Origin: Clostridium sp. CAG:609
GTDB lineage: Bacteria; Bacillota_I; Bacilli_A; RF39; UBA660
Direction: 5' to 3'
Assembly (NCBI GenBank): GCA_000438075.1
Contig: FR903542.1
Coordinates: 1 to 35,206 of the forward strand
DNA: 35,206 bases
Numbering within the stretch: the first letter of the stretch is position 1; each line of letters opens with the position of its first letter. Positions 1 through 8,637 of this stretch are shown here, in pieces. The notes beneath the pieces were generated by a model, which searched no databases, was not told where the DNA came from, and worked only from the letters and a program-made list of their open reading frames with translations. The translations under genes were made by a program, and so were the position numbers.

Positions 1-387
<387 letters not shown>

Positions 388-455
388 ATTGATTTATAAT
401 TTAAATCTTTTAAATTTTTAAGTTTATCCAAAGCTACTCAAAATTGACTTTTTTA

Positions 456-498
456 CTTAGTTTTCAAAGATCATTTTTGCACCCTTTTTGCTGAGTGC
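456..498 (-). promoter_or_regulatory. rRNA leader: boxB-like hairpin and boxA antitermination site
   Basis: Between the promoter and the mature 16S end, the minus strand has a hairpin GCACTC/GGGTGC (479-498). It is followed by TGATCTTTGAAAACTAAG (456-473). The CTTTGAAAACT core is the usual boxA-type leader of Firmicutes rRNA operons, where Nus factors assemble to prevent premature termination. Confidence 0.75.
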
Positions 499-504
499 AT
501 AGAT

Positions 505-533
505 AATATATCAAATTCTGAAACCAATGTCAA
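505..533 (-). promoter_or_regulatory. rRNA operon promoter
   Basis: On the minus strand there is TTGACA (533-528), a 17-nt spacer and TATATT (510-505). This would start transcription near 498, about 110 nt before mature 16S. Long A/T tracts directly upstream (about 534-580) look like an UP element. The -35 matches consensus exactly. Confidence 0.8.
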
Positions 534-664
534 CAAAAAATCGCAATTTTTTTTAATTTTTTGTATTTTTTTTAAAAAATTACACTTTTTGGGCACTTTT
601 CTCTTTATTTTATGCGGTTTTTTTTATTTTTAGAACTTTTATTTTTTTCCATATTTTAATTTTT

Positions 665-1201
665 TTAGATATTTTTTTTATTTTTTACTAGTTCTTTATA
701 TTTTTTCTCATACATTTTTATTGTTTTTATATTAAATGGTCCTACTTTTTGATTCTTCATTTCTAATAATTCTTTTAATTCTTTTTTTATTATTGTATCA
801 ATTTCTTTTGGATATTTCATTTTTTTCTTGTGATAGTTATATTCATTATGATCAAGAATCTTATAACAACCATCTGGATACACTCTTAAATCTAAATCAT
901 AATCAATGTATTTTATAACATTTTCATCCTCTATATATGGAGTTGCCATATTACAATAATAATATAATCCAAAGTTTTTTAGTTGTGCAATACAATTAAA
1001 CCAATGTTTTTTATAAAAAAATATTATTGCTAACTCCTTTGTTTTGTAAGAATGCCCTTCAGGTTCAAAAACATCTACCATATAATTTCCACACACAATA
1101 TAATCTTTTTTTATATCTATAATGATTGTTTCATCACTTGCTTGATACGCTTTCCCATTATGTTTATAACAATGAATTTGATATTTATCGCCGATTTTCA
1201 T
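665..1201 (-). CDS. nucleoside tri-/diphosphatase, DUF402 family (YgaC/Ntdp-like)
   Basis: 178 aa, the full length of the Bacillus YgaC / Staphylococcus Ntdp family. Proteins of this family hydrolyse nucleoside tri- and diphosphates with divalent metal in the cytoplasm. Hallmarks visible are the N-terminal IHCYKHNG block, the WFNCIAQL-YYYCN block in the middle, and the acidic metal-binding stretch YIDYDLDLRVYPDG followed by LDHNEY. The usual family form is DEDEY, so one acidic residue is changed here to His-Asn. The start ATG has a good ribosome site (AGGGTGGTGA). The gene sits between the rRNA promoter and the terminator of the protease gene and is apparently monocistronic. It ends 130 bp upstream of the rRNA -35 in the same direction, with no clear hairpin terminator of its own. 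Confidence 0.88.
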   Translation of the reverse strand: MKIGDKYQIHCYKHNGKAYQASDETIIIDIKKDYIVCGNYMVDVFEPEGHSYKTKELAIIFFYKKHWFNCIAQLKNFGLYYYCNMATPYIEDENVIKYIDYDLDLRVYPDGCYKILDHNEYNYHKKKMKYPKEIDTIIKKELKELLEMKNQKVGPFNIKTIKMYEKKYKELVKNKKNI

Positions 1202-1223
1202 ATTTCACCACCCTTATATACTT

Positions 1224-1246
1224 AAAAAGAGCAAATTACATTGCTC
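1224..1246 (-). terminator. intrinsic terminator of the S41 protease gene
   Basis: Minus strand: GAGCAA, 6-nt loop, TTGCTC, then TTTTT. The stop codon of the protease lies inside the loop. Confidence 0.8.
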
Positions 1247-2411
1247 CGATAACCTCTATTGCTTTATTAAGCTGAGTATCTGTATACCCAACTATTTCTC
1301 CGTTTTCGTTATAATCATATATAATATTTACTTCATAATCAGGTTTTAATCCTACACCATCAATACAACTACCGTTAGGGCGTAACCATTTTGCTGATGT
1401 ATATTTTGCCATCCCACCATTTTCAATGTCATAGGTTTGTTGAACTTTTCCTTTACCATAGCTTGTTTCACCAACTAAAATTGCATTATAGCTGTCTTTT
1501 AAAGCTGCAGCAAGTATTTCTGAAGATGATGCAGAATTACGATTAGTAAGTACTACAATTGGATAATCACGTTTATTTTCTGTTGTATCCTTATAGTCCT
1601 CTTTACCATTTTTATCTTGTAATGAATATATTAATTTACCTTTTTCTAAGAATAGGCTTGCAGTTGTTTCAGCAGAATCAAGGTATCCTCCAGTATTATC
1701 TCTTACATCTATTATTAATTTTTGCATTCCTTTTGATTCCATGTCAACTAAAGCATTCTCAATTTCACTTGTTAAAGGTCTTGAAAAAATGTCTATCTTT
1801 AAATATCCAATATTATTTTCTTTTAATTCATAAGAAATTGATGATGTTGGTATTAAACTTTTAGTTATTTTAAATGGCATTTGGTTTCCATTTCTATCTA
1901 TAACTATATTTACTTCTTTTTTGCTGTCATCTCTGATAAGGGTTGAAATAATTGAACTTGTAGCGTTGGTAACATCTGTTCCTTCGACACTAACAAATAA
2001 ATCACCTACCATAAGACCTGCTTCACTAGCTGGACTATTTTCAGTAATTTCTACTATTTCTCTGCCACTAATTTTTATACCTAAACCTTCATATTCACCT
2101 GCTAATCTTTCTTCAAGTTCTTTTCTTTGTTCTTTGGTTAGATAAGTTGTATAGTTATCCCCTAAGTAATTTAACATTGCATCCATTGCTGCATCCAACA
2201 TTTTCTCTTTATCAATATCTTCATAATAATTATTAACAATATTTGAATATGCTTTTAGAAATTCATTTAGATTTTTGTCTGTTGATAAACCTTTATATGA
2301 TAAATCATAATTATTAGTAACAATTATTCCTGCTGTTATTGCAGATATTAAAGATGTAATGCAAATTATGACAACTACACTCATTAAATTAAAACCTTTA
2401 CCTTTTTTCAT
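1236..2411 (-). CDS. S41 family C-terminal processing peptidase (CtpA/CtpB type)
   Basis: 391 aa from the ATG at 2411. An in-frame GTG at 2423 exists, but AGGTGA sits 8 nt before the ATG, so that start is preferred. Order: short cytoplasmic tail, one membrane helix (about residues 8-32), helical N-terminal domain with the YYEDIDKEKM/GDNYTTYLT block, PDZ domain (about 88-165) and S41 protease core. The catalytic Ser is Ser295 in NSASSSEI and the general-base Lys is Lys320 in YGKGKVQ; the 25-residue spacing equals that of E. coli Tsp. The protein would act outside the membrane. In spore formers CtpB cleaves SpoIVFA during sigma-K activation, but the sequence alone cannot separate CtpA from CtpB. 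No ftsEX or swrAA gene is next to it here. Confidence 0.93.
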   Translation of the reverse strand: MKKGKGFNLMSVVVIICITSLISAITAGIIVTNNYDLSYKGLSTDKNLNEFLKAYSNIVNNYYEDIDKEKMLDAAMDAMLNYLGDNYTTYLTKEQRKELEERLAGEYEGLGIKISGREIVEITENSPASEAGLMVGDLFVSVEGTDVTNATSSIISTLIRDDSKKEVNIVIDRNGNQMPFKITKSLIPTSSISYELKENNIGYLKIDIFSRPLTSEIENALVDMESKGMQKLIIDVRDNTGGYLDSAETTASLFLEKGKLIYSLQDKNGKEDYKDTTENKRDYPIVVLTNRNSASSSEILAAALKDSYNAILVGETSYGKGKVQQTYDIENGGMAKYTSAKWLRPNGSCIDGVGLKPDYEVNIIYDYNENGEIVGYTDTQLNKAIEVIGAM

Positions 2412-2454
2412 TTTTACTATCACCTATCATTATTTTATCATTATTATAAAAAAA

Positions 2455-2475
2455 AGAAAAGTTAAAAACTTTTCT
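2455..2475 (-). terminator. intrinsic terminator
   Basis: Minus strand AGAAAAGTT-TTT-AACTTTTCT followed by a run of T. It overlaps the stop codon of the gene at 2474-3028. Confidence 0.75.
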
Positions 2476-3028
2476 ATATGCTTAATTCTGCTTTAATTGT
2501 GTCAAGGTCTTCAATATATTTGTCAACTTTACCATTTTTTACTTTGATTAGTGTTAAATCTTTGAATGAAAACTCAGAGGCATTTTTTGCTTTTGGATTA
2601 CTTTCTTTGTCTTTAGAGTAGAATTTTGCATTTAATTCATTATCTAAATCACAGAAGAATACTTTTTTAGCTTTATCATTTTTTAAATATTTTGTTACTA
2701 TTGCAGAATAATACATTGCATTTTCATTTTTTTGATTATATACAATTACATAGTATTCATTGATATTTCTATTTAGAATAGTGCCAACACTTACTTTATC
2801 ATAATCTATTACACCTGCAGTTACAGTTTCTTCATTATCAATAGTTTTTTTATCTTTTACAACTTTAGTGATTCCATAACAAGCTAGAACTACAATTATT
2901 ATACCTAATAATATAAAGACAAATCTTTTTACTTCTTTTGCTTCATCAGTTTCATATTTATCAATATTGATTCCTTTCTTATTTTTGGTGTTAACCTTAT
3001 CATTTAATTTAACTTTTTTCTTTGCCAT
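2474..3028 (-). CDS. hypothetical single-pass membrane protein, possible thioredoxin-like ectodomain
   Basis: 184 aa. A Lys-rich cytoplasmic tail of about 34 residues is followed by one hydrophobic helix (about 35-55, VFILLGIIIVVLACYGI) and a 125-residue ectodomain. The ectodomain alternates strands and helices in an order resembling a thioredoxin fold (YYVIVYN, a helix ending in a Lys-rich turn, VFFCDLDN, and LTLIKVKNGKVDKYI near the end). There is no CxxC motif, so it would not be a redox enzyme. The fold is my inference; I do not recognise the family. The start ATG follows GGAGGG by a good distance, and the gene has its own strong promoter at 3049-3077 and its own terminator, so it is probably transcribed alone. 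Confidence 0.7.
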   Translation of the reverse strand: MAKKKVKLNDKVNTKNKKGINIDKYETDEAKEVKRFVFILLGIIIVVLACYGITKVVKDKKTIDNEETVTAGVIDYDKVSVGTILNRNINEYYVIVYNQKNENAMYYSAIVTKYLKNDKAKKVFFCDLDNELNAKFYSKDKESNPKAKNASEFSFKDLTLIKVKNGKVDKYIEDLDTIKAELSI

Positions 3029-3048
3029 ACTTGACCCTCCATGATTTA

Positions 3049-3077
3049 ATTATACATAATATATAACATTTTTGCAA
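3049..3077 (-). promoter_or_regulatory. sigma-A promoter of the gene at 2474-3028
   Basis: Minus strand TTGCAA (3077-3072), 17-nt spacer, TATAAT (3054-3049), about 20 bp before the ATG. Confidence 0.75.
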
Positions 3078-3090
3078 GGTATTAACACTA

Positions 3091-3113
3091 AAAAAGAATA
3101 GATTTCTCTATCC
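3091..3113 (-). terminator. intrinsic terminator of the lipoprotein gene
   Basis: Minus strand GGATAGA-GAAA-TCTATTC then TTTTTT, directly after the lipoprotein stop codon. The loop is a GNRA tetraloop. Confidence 0.8.
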
Positions 3114-4250
3114 TTATTTGGTTGATATAACTGTTTTAGAATTTCCTAGTGATTTTGCAACACTTACTAATTCATTTGTTGATAAGTCACTACTAACAAG
3201 ATAGTAACTGATGTTTTCACTGTTCCAGCTTATAGAATTTGAACTTAAGGCAGCGATTGTTTTATCAAGCATAAGTGGATCTCCGAAAACTGGTATTATT
3301 TCAAAATCAGATGCACTTTTAGCTACTTCTTCTACAATAACAAAGTTTTTATCACCAGCAAATGTAAGTATAACTCTATCTCCATTTGATGTTTCAACTG
3401 TTTCTGAACTCTTTAAATGAGTATTTGTTGGAAGATATAATGGATAAATAATACCATCTAATGCTCCAGTTTTTTCATCACATTTATTATCTTTGCATGT
3501 TTTATTATCCTCTTTGCATGTTTCATTCATACAATCTTTATTATTAGTTTCTTTATTTTCATCTTTTGCTTTATTATCATTATTTATATCTTTATTTTCA
3601 ACATTATTGTTATCTTTATTATCTTCACTATTCTTTACTAAATCATCTAAAACGAAGTCATCTTCTTTTAATTTAGCTTTTAAATTAATATCTTTAAATA
3701 TAACTTTAATCTTTATTATATTATCTGAAGTATATACTTCAACCTTTTCTAAATTCATATCCTTATCAAAATACATCTTTTGATAACTTAACTCATCATT
3801 GTTCGGATAATTTACTTTACTTTTTAAAATGTAACCTTTTTCTAATTTTTCAAATTCCTTTTCATTATCATTTTTTAAATCATTTACTAAATTTTTAAGT
3901 AAATATGCTTGTGATGAATTTTCAGGCCAGACGCTATCAAATTTAAAGCTTTTGTTCAAACTTGGTGTAACAACATATAATCCTTCCTTATTCTTTAAAA
4001 TAACTTGTTCATGGTTATTAGTTTGATTTACAAGTACAACCTTATAATAATCATCTTTTAAATAATAAGCATCAATATTATATGTAAATATTTCATCTCC
4101 ACTGTTGATTTCCATTGTTCCATTCAATTTGTATGATTTACTGTTTTCAACCTTTTTAGTAAAGTCATTAACAGCATCTTCTAATTTATAGCTGCCACAA
4201 CCTGTTAATGTTAATAACATAATCATTATTAATATTAAATACTTTTTCAT
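3114..4250 (-). CDS. LolA/YdcC-like lipoprotein with C-terminal DUF4367-like domain
   Basis: 378 aa from the ATG at 4250 (AAGGGGA 7 nt upstream; the longer TTG reading at 4256 is too close to it). A type II signal peptide ends in LTGC, with Cys18 as lipidation site. Residues about 25-210 form an outer-membrane-lipoprotein-carrier-like beta domain, including FTKKVENSKSYKLNGTMEI and YQKMYFDKDMNLEKVEVY. A low-complexity Asn/Asp/Lys linker with four cysteines (about 212-260) leads to a C-terminal domain (PLYLPTNTHLKSSETVE, VILTFAGDKNFVIVEE). This architecture matches the Bacillus YdcC sporulation lipoprotein and is distantly like clostridial GerS. A sporulation role is inferred from family and from the sporulation genes elsewhere in the window. 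The Cys-rich linker is unusual. Confidence 0.75.
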   Translation of the reverse strand: MKKYLILIMIMLLTLTGCGSYKLEDAVNDFTKKVENSKSYKLNGTMEINSGDEIFTYNIDAYYLKDDYYKVVLVNQTNNHEQVILKNKEGLYVVTPSLNKSFKFDSVWPENSSQAYLLKNLVNDLKNDNEKEFEKLEKGYILKSKVNYPNNDELSYQKMYFDKDMNLEKVEVYTSDNIIKIKVIFKDINLKAKLKEDDFVLDDLVKNSEDNKDNNNVENKDINNDNKAKDENKETNNKDCMNETCKEDNKTCKDNKCDEKTGALDGIIYPLYLPTNTHLKSSETVETSNGDRVILTFAGDKNFVIVEEVAKSASDFEIIPVFGDPLMLDKTIAALSSNSISWNSENISYYLVSSDLSTNELVSVAKSLGNSKTVISTK

Positions 4251-4347
4251 TACCAAATCCCCTTTTCTAATAAAATATATTTTTTCTATTTTAAAATATG
4301 TATATTATTTACTTTATTGGTAAAAATATTATTAAAGGAGTGAAAAT

Positions 4348-4545
4348 ATGGCTATATTACAAAAAACTGCTTTAGTATTTACCATTGTTGGTGCTATTGT
4401 CTGGGGTATTTATGGATTATTTGATATAAATATTGTTCAACAATTATTTGGTAATATGAAAGTATTAGAAAAAATTATCTACATTATTGTTGGTATCTGC
4501 GGACTTATCAACATTGGATTATTCTTTACAGATATTCATGATTAA
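4348..4545 (+). CDS. small DUF378 (YuzA-like) membrane protein
   Basis: 65 aa, the only convincing plus-strand protein gene. Two hydrophobic helices (about 6-24 and 41-60) are separated by a short loop; GAIVWGIYGLF and GICGLINIGLFF are typical of DUF378 proteins such as Bacillus YuzA. The function of the family is unknown. The start has a near-perfect ribosome site, AAAGGAG, 5 nt upstream. It is divergent from the lipoprotein gene across a 97-bp AT-rich gap and convergent with cdaR, with which it shares a bidirectional terminator. Confidence 0.85.
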   Translation: MAILQKTALVFTIVGAIVWGIYGLFDINIVQQLFGNMKVLEKIIYIIVGICGLINIGLFFTDIHD

Positions 4546-4557
4546 CTTGAAAACATG

Positions 4558-4588
4558 GAAAAAGAATGACTCTTCGTCATTCTTTTTC
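4558..4588. terminator. bidirectional intrinsic terminator
   Basis: A perfect 13-bp inverted repeat GAAAAAGAATGAC / GTCATTCTTTTTC with a 5-nt loop lies between the convergent genes at 4348-4545 (+) and 4588-5952 (-). Its arms give a T-rich 3' flank in both directions. Confidence 0.9.
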
Positions 4589-5952
4589 TATGTTTCTGAT
4601 ATTTTTATCTTAACTTTGCTTGATACAACATATGTTACTAGTGGGTTAGTGTTATTGATTTTAATTTCTACTTCATGTTCACCAACACCTAATCCTGATA
4701 AGTCAATATATGGTGCTACTTGATATTTTTTGTCATTTAAAACTTTTTCTATTGCACTTGATACACCTTTAACTTGAACAGTTATATCTTTATTATCAAT
4801 TAGATTTGCTGTTAGACCTTCACTTAAGTTAGTCGGTGTTATATTGTTACTTATATCTATAGTTTGTTGTACTTCTTCACCGAATGTTGCTGTTATTGTT
4901 ACTTTTTCAGTACTCATTTTTCTAACACCATTTGGTTTAGTAATCGTAGCATTATATTTTTTAGTTCCTTCCTTACCTAGACCATCAATATTTATTGTAA
5001 CTGGAACACTATTAATCTTGTCAATTTCTTCTTGATCACCATAGATTGTTATTGAATAATCTGCACTTCCATTTATAAGGATAGATGCTAAGGCTTTACC
5101 AGCGATTAATTCTCCGGTTGTTTCAATTGATACAGGTACTGCTTTTGAGTAACTATCTAATTTTACTGTAGCACTGATTGTTCCAGGAACAATTTCGATA
5201 TTTGTTAATTTATTACCTTTTGAGTCATACGCCACTAGTTCAACATTATCTATATCATAGTTTCCTGCTTCAGTGAAGTTTTCTTTTGCTAAATCAATTA
5301 ATGCTTTAACTGATGCAATTTCTTTTAGTGCATCACTTCCACCCTTTACTACGACTTCTGACTTACTTAATGTTACAGATTTAACACTTAATTTGCTATC
5401 TAGAGCATTTATATTTAATAAGTCATATGATATTGATTTAACTTGACTTTCTTTATTTTTAATCATTACTTGAACATATGATGGATCAAGTTTATATGTT
5501 AATGATTTTATTGGTTTTGAATATGAAAAATATACCTTGTAAGGATTATCACTTGGTTTATAATCAGATAAATCAAGTACGACTTCATATTCTCCTAATT
5601 GTTTTGCTAAATAAATATCACTTTTTCTACCCGTTAAGGTTATATCTACAGTTTCAGGAACCCCTTCGATTACATAAGCTTCTTCATTGTATTTAACCAC
5701 AACTGGTATATTTGGTATTTCTTCAGCTTCTGTTTTAACTAAATTTATAACTTTTGAATCAATCAGCAAGAACATACCTACTGCTAAAATTAAAGATAAA
5801 TATATTAAAAAGTTTGGTTTATTTAATAACTTATCTAATTTACCTTGGTTCTTTTTTGTTTTTTTAGATAGATAATAGATAAATCTACTTATTGGTACGA
5901 CGATAAATTTATCTATAAAATTGTATATTTTTCTCCATAATCTTGAAATCAT
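4588..5952 (-). CDS. cdaR: CdaR (YbbR-domain) regulator of diadenylate cyclase
   Basis: 454 aa. An N-terminal amphipathic region and one membrane helix (about 48-68, FLIYLSLILAVGMFLLIDS) precede at least four tandem YbbR beta repeats outside the membrane (about 75-165, 170-260, 265-355, 360-452). Each repeat has the family pattern of a VP-V-x-T or PNIPVVVKYN opening and a closing VTITLTG/VTITATF-type strand. CdaR binds CdaA and modulates c-di-AMP synthesis. The ATG overlaps the cdaA stop codon as ATGA, implying coupled translation. glmM, which normally follows cdaA-cdaR in Firmicutes, is absent; the operon ends at a shared terminator instead. Confidence 0.93.
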   Translation of the reverse strand: MISRLWRKIYNFIDKFIVVPISRFIYYLSKKTKKNQGKLDKLLNKPNFLIYLSLILAVGMFLLIDSKVINLVKTEAEEIPNIPVVVKYNEEAYVIEGVPETVDITLTGRKSDIYLAKQLGEYEVVLDLSDYKPSDNPYKVYFSYSKPIKSLTYKLDPSYVQVMIKNKESQVKSISYDLLNINALDSKLSVKSVTLSKSEVVVKGGSDALKEIASVKALIDLAKENFTEAGNYDIDNVELVAYDSKGNKLTNIEIVPGTISATVKLDSYSKAVPVSIETTGELIAGKALASILINGSADYSITIYGDQEEIDKINSVPVTINIDGLGKEGTKKYNATITKPNGVRKMSTEKVTITATFGEEVQQTIDISNNITPTNLSEGLTANLIDNKDITVQVKGVSSAIEKVLNDKKYQVAPYIDLSGLGVGEHEVEIKINNTNPLVTYVVSSKVKIKISET

Positions 5953-6761
5953 TCGTCTTCACCATCACTTTCATCTGCTTCGAAGAAGACTTCCATCTTA
6001 GGTTTTAGTTCATCAATTAACATCATTCTAAATTGATCAGAATCTAGATTATAATGTAGGTTTCCTTCAACTGCTATTGATAATCTACCTGTTTCTTCAC
6101 TGACTATAAGTGCTATTGCATCACTTTCTTCAGCAATTCCTAAGGCAGCCCTGTGTCTTGTACCTAATCTTTTAGAAATATTTGGGTTCATACTTGTTCT
6201 AAATACTGCTCCCGCACATGTTATTCTGTCTCCTTGAATAATTACACCGCCATCATGAAGTGGTGAATTTGGAAAGAATATTGTTTCAAGTAATGAATCA
6301 GATATATCAGCATATACTTTTGTTGCATTTTTAATATATTCTTCTAAAGATATTTCTCTTTCTATAACTATTAGAGCACCGATTCTATTTTTCTTTAGGT
6401 ATTCTACAGCACGCATTATTTCATATACAACTTTTTCTCTTTCATCAACTGTTAATACTTTGTGACGACCTAGAAGTTGAGTACGACCAAGAGATTCCAA
6501 TACGCTTCTTATTTCTGGTTGGAATATTACTATTATTGCAAGTGGTCCCCACTGAATTGCATATTCAAGAATTACACCTACTGTATATAGATTTAACCAA
6601 TCACTAAGTAACTTAACTAGTAAAATAATTATTACACCTTTTACTATTAAGACCATTTTTATATTATTTTTAACATTTTTTAATATATAATAAAATGCTA
6701 TCCATACTAGACATATATCAAGCAATTTTGTAAATGTTTCCCATATTGTTGATAAATTCAT
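5949..6761 (-). CDS. cdaA: diadenylate cyclase CdaA (membrane DAC)
   Basis: 270 aa, normal length. Three N-terminal membrane helices (about 13-28, 33-55, 62-82) precede the DAC domain (about 95-250), which condenses two ATP into cyclic di-AMP. Catalytic motifs are visible: LHDGG with Asp170 (most family members have DGA, so Gly172 replaces Ala) and GTRHRAA with Arg202-His203-Arg204. The acidic C-terminal tail (ADESDGEDE) is short. It is first in the cdaA-cdaR operon, with an extended -10 promoter upstream (6790-6798). It ends in TGA, which confirms that TGA is a stop here. Confidence 0.96.
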   Translation of the reverse strand: MNLSTIWETFTKLLDICLVWIAFYYILKNVKNNIKMVLIVKGVIIILLVKLLSDWLNLYTVGVILEYAIQWGPLAIIVIFQPEIRSVLESLGRTQLLGRHKVLTVDEREKVVYEIMRAVEYLKKNRIGALIVIEREISLEEYIKNATKVYADISDSLLETIFFPNSPLHDGGVIIQGDRITCAGAVFRTSMNPNISKRLGTRHRAALGIAEESDAIALIVSEETGRLSIAVEGNLHYNLDSDQFRMMLIDELKPKMEVFFEADESDGEDE

Positions 6762-6789
6762 TTAAACACCATCCTTAATCTACTTATTT

Positions 6790-6798
6790 ATTATATCA
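6790..6798 (-). promoter_or_regulatory. extended -10 promoter of cdaA-cdaR
   Basis: Minus strand TGATATAAT (TGn plus perfect -10) lies 28 bp before the cdaA ATG. No convincing -35; the expected position falls in the T-tract of the preceding terminator. Confidence 0.5.
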
Positions 6799-6813
6799 AA
6801 TTTTAGAACAAAT

Positions 6814-6832
6814 AAAAAGGGGTAACCCCTTT
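6814..6832 (-). terminator. intrinsic terminator of the rnr-smpB-yerB operon
   Basis: Minus strand AAAGGGG-TTA-CCCCTTT followed by T residues, starting 2 bp after the stop of the gene at 6835-7128. Confidence 0.85.
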
Positions 6833-6834
6833 AT

Positions 6835-7128
6835 TTACATGTTGTTATTTTCATTATTCTTTATATTTGCGGTTTTATTTACATAATCTTGCAGTGAAAC
6901 ATTTTGATTTATTCCTGTTTTTACAGTACTTTCATTTGACATATTCATTTGAAAATTATTTGATGTATTAACATAGTTATTATTCATATTGCTCTCATCA
7001 AGTTTGAAATCACTCTTTTTTTCTTTTTTTAGATTAACAAAATAACCAATTAAAGAAAATATTAAAAATATAGTTATAACATCAAATATTAAGTAATGTT
7101 CTGTTAAAAAATCAATAAAACTTGTCAT
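6835..7128 (-). CDS. hypothetical small membrane protein
   Basis: 97 aa. A short N-terminal segment leads to one hydrophobic helix (about 9-28, YLIFDVITIFLIFSLIGYFV), a Lys-rich stop-transfer and a 65-residue polar tail rich in Asn, Ser and Met. I recognise no family, and the tail looks disordered. AAGGAGG overlaps the stop codon of the YerB-like gene, and the ATG follows 9 bp after that stop, so it is the last gene of the rnr-smpB-yerB transcript; a strong terminator follows. Confidence 0.7.
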   Translation of the reverse strand: MTSFIDFLTEHYLIFDVITIFLIFSLIGYFVNLKKEKKSDFKLDESNMNNNYVNTSNNFQMNMSNESTVKTGINQNVSLQDYVNKTANIKNNENNNM

Positions 7129-7137
7129 GTTTCCTCC

Positions 7138-8205
7138 TTAATTTATGGTTAATGTTTCTCCGATTGGTTGAATTTGAATAAATGTGTTTCCATCATTAAC
7201 TTTTAGTTCTTCACCATTTGTGAAGTAATATTTTGTTTTTTCACTTCTTGATGATTTACTCCATTTAATTGGAATACTATATCCATCTGTTATATAGTAG
7301 CCAGTTCCTGAACCAATATTTTCTATATTTTGACGACCTTTGTTTTCACCATCATTTAATGTGTAGTTTTTTACTTGATACGTAATTATATTTTTAAAAT
7401 GATATTGTTCTTTTGTCACATAATCTGTGTGAGCTTTACCATTAACGCTTCTTAAATAATATTGGTGATTACTATCATATGTATAACTTGATACCATTCC
7501 ACTAGAATATCTGATTGAAACATTATCAGCTTTAGAACTTCCTTCCATTTCAGCTAAATTTATTTCATCAATACTATAATTTAATAATAAATTACCTTTT
7601 CTTGTTGTTCTTTTTTTACCAAGACCATTATTTAATTTTTCAATACTAGTAAATAGTGTATGTTCACTTGCTACATTAAGAGATTTATCTCTCCATCCTG
7701 TTTTTGTATTATCAACTACAATTCTGTCAATTCCAAGAGCACTAAAATCATTTTGTGCTTGAGGACTTTGTCCATGATGAACATAAATTGCATCGTTTTC
7801 TAATGCATAATCTAAAAAATAATGCCTTGCACTTCGAATTGAACCAATACGAGCAGTGTTTTGATCCATGAATAAAGCCATGTATCTTGTAATTCCACCT
7901 TCAACAATTATTTCATACATTATGTATGCATCTTGTAATCCACTTTGTAATGGTCTTGCTACATTAATATTATTAATCATTACAGCATATGGTCTAGATG
8001 TACTGTTTTCATCAACAATTTTTAATTTTTTTTGTGTTGTATTATCTTTTACAGTTACATCCGGAGCATTATCCTTAGACTTATCTTCTTTTTTATCTTT
8101 ACACAATATAAAAGCCACTATTCCAAGTATTAATATTACAACAATTCCAATTCCAATAAATAACTTATTTTTATCCTTACTAATTTTAATTTTTAACGCT
8201 TTCAT
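7138..8205 (-). CDS. YerB-like protein (DUF3048)
   Basis: 355 aa. One N-terminal membrane helix or uncleaved signal (about 17-36, FIGIGIVVILILGIVAFILC) is followed by a Lys/Asp linker and the DUF3048 domain (about 65-350). Diagnostic blocks are RPYAVMINNINVARPLQSGLQDA, YEIIVEGGITRYMALF, RIGSIRSARHYFLDYA, and GWRDKSLNVASEHTLFTS. Bacillus YerB is a lipoprotein; here the Cys after the helix is not in a clear lipobox, so membrane anchoring by the helix is likelier. Function is unproven. The ATG lies 3 bp after smpB in the same transcript. Confidence 0.88.
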   Translation of the reverse strand: MKALKIKISKDKNKLFIGIGIVVILILGIVAFILCKDKKEDKSKDNAPDVTVKDNTTQKKLKIVDENSTSRPYAVMINNINVARPLQSGLQDAYIMYEIIVEGGITRYMALFMDQNTARIGSIRSARHYFLDYALENDAIYVHHGQSPQAQNDFSALGIDRIVVDNTKTGWRDKSLNVASEHTLFTSIEKLNNGLGKKRTTRKGNLLLNYSIDEINLAEMEGSSKADNVSIRYSSGMVSSYTYDSNHQYYLRSVNGKAHTDYVTKEQYHFKNIITYQVKNYTLNDGENKGRQNIENIGSGTGYYITDGYSIPIKWSKSSRSEKTKYYFTNGEELKVNDGNTFIQIQPIGETLTIN

Positions 8206-8208
8206 TTA

Positions 8209-8637
8209 CTACCTCCGATATTTTTGTTCTCTTTCAATATCCCTTTTTTTTATTGTTTCTCTTTTATCATATAACTTTTTACCTTTACAAATACCTATTT
8301 CAACTTTAGCATAACCATTTTTTAAATATATTTTTAAAGGCACTAAAGTGTAACCATTACGGACTATTAATTCATGTAATTTCTTTATTTCATTTTTGTG
8401 AAGTAATAGTTTTCTTTCACGTGTTGGTTCATGATTAAAGATACTACCTTCATCATATTTATCAATGAACATGTTTATGACATATGCTTCATTGTTTTTG
8501 ATTCTAACATAACTATCTGTTAGATTAACTGAACCCTTTTTAACAGATTTTATTTCTGTTCCAACAAGAACAATTCCTGCTTCTTTAGTATCTTCGACGA
8601 AATAATTAAAGTATGCTTTCTTATTTTTTATTTCCAT
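8209..8637 (-). CDS. smpB: SsrA-binding protein SmpB
   Basis: 142 aa, slightly shorter than the usual 150-160. Family motifs are present: KKAYFNYFVEDTKEAGIVLVGTEIKSV, then INMFIDKYDEGSIFNHEPTRERKLLLHK, and the C-terminal tail GICKGKKLYDKRETIKKRD. SmpB delivers tmRNA to stalled ribosomes for trans-translation. It overlaps the end of rnr by 17 bp, the usual partnership, because RNase R degrades the non-stop mRNAs released by tmRNA. The tmRNA gene is often adjacent in Bacilli but was not found in this window. Confidence 0.97.
   Translation of the reverse strand: MEIKNKKAYFNYFVEDTKEAGIVLVGTEIKSVKKGSVNLTDSYVRIKNNEAYVINMFIDKYDEGSIFNHEPTRERKLLLHKNEIKKLHELIVRNGYTLVPLKIYLKNGYAKVEIGICKGKKLYDKRETIKKRDIEREQKYRR

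Noticed and set aside
736..918. Plus-strand ORFs opposite minus-strand genes (for example 736-918, 3493-3783, 7868-8314, 13070-13687)
   Set aside because: They mirror real minus-strand genes with recognisable families or good ribosome sites, have low-complexity translations, and lack their own ribosome sites.
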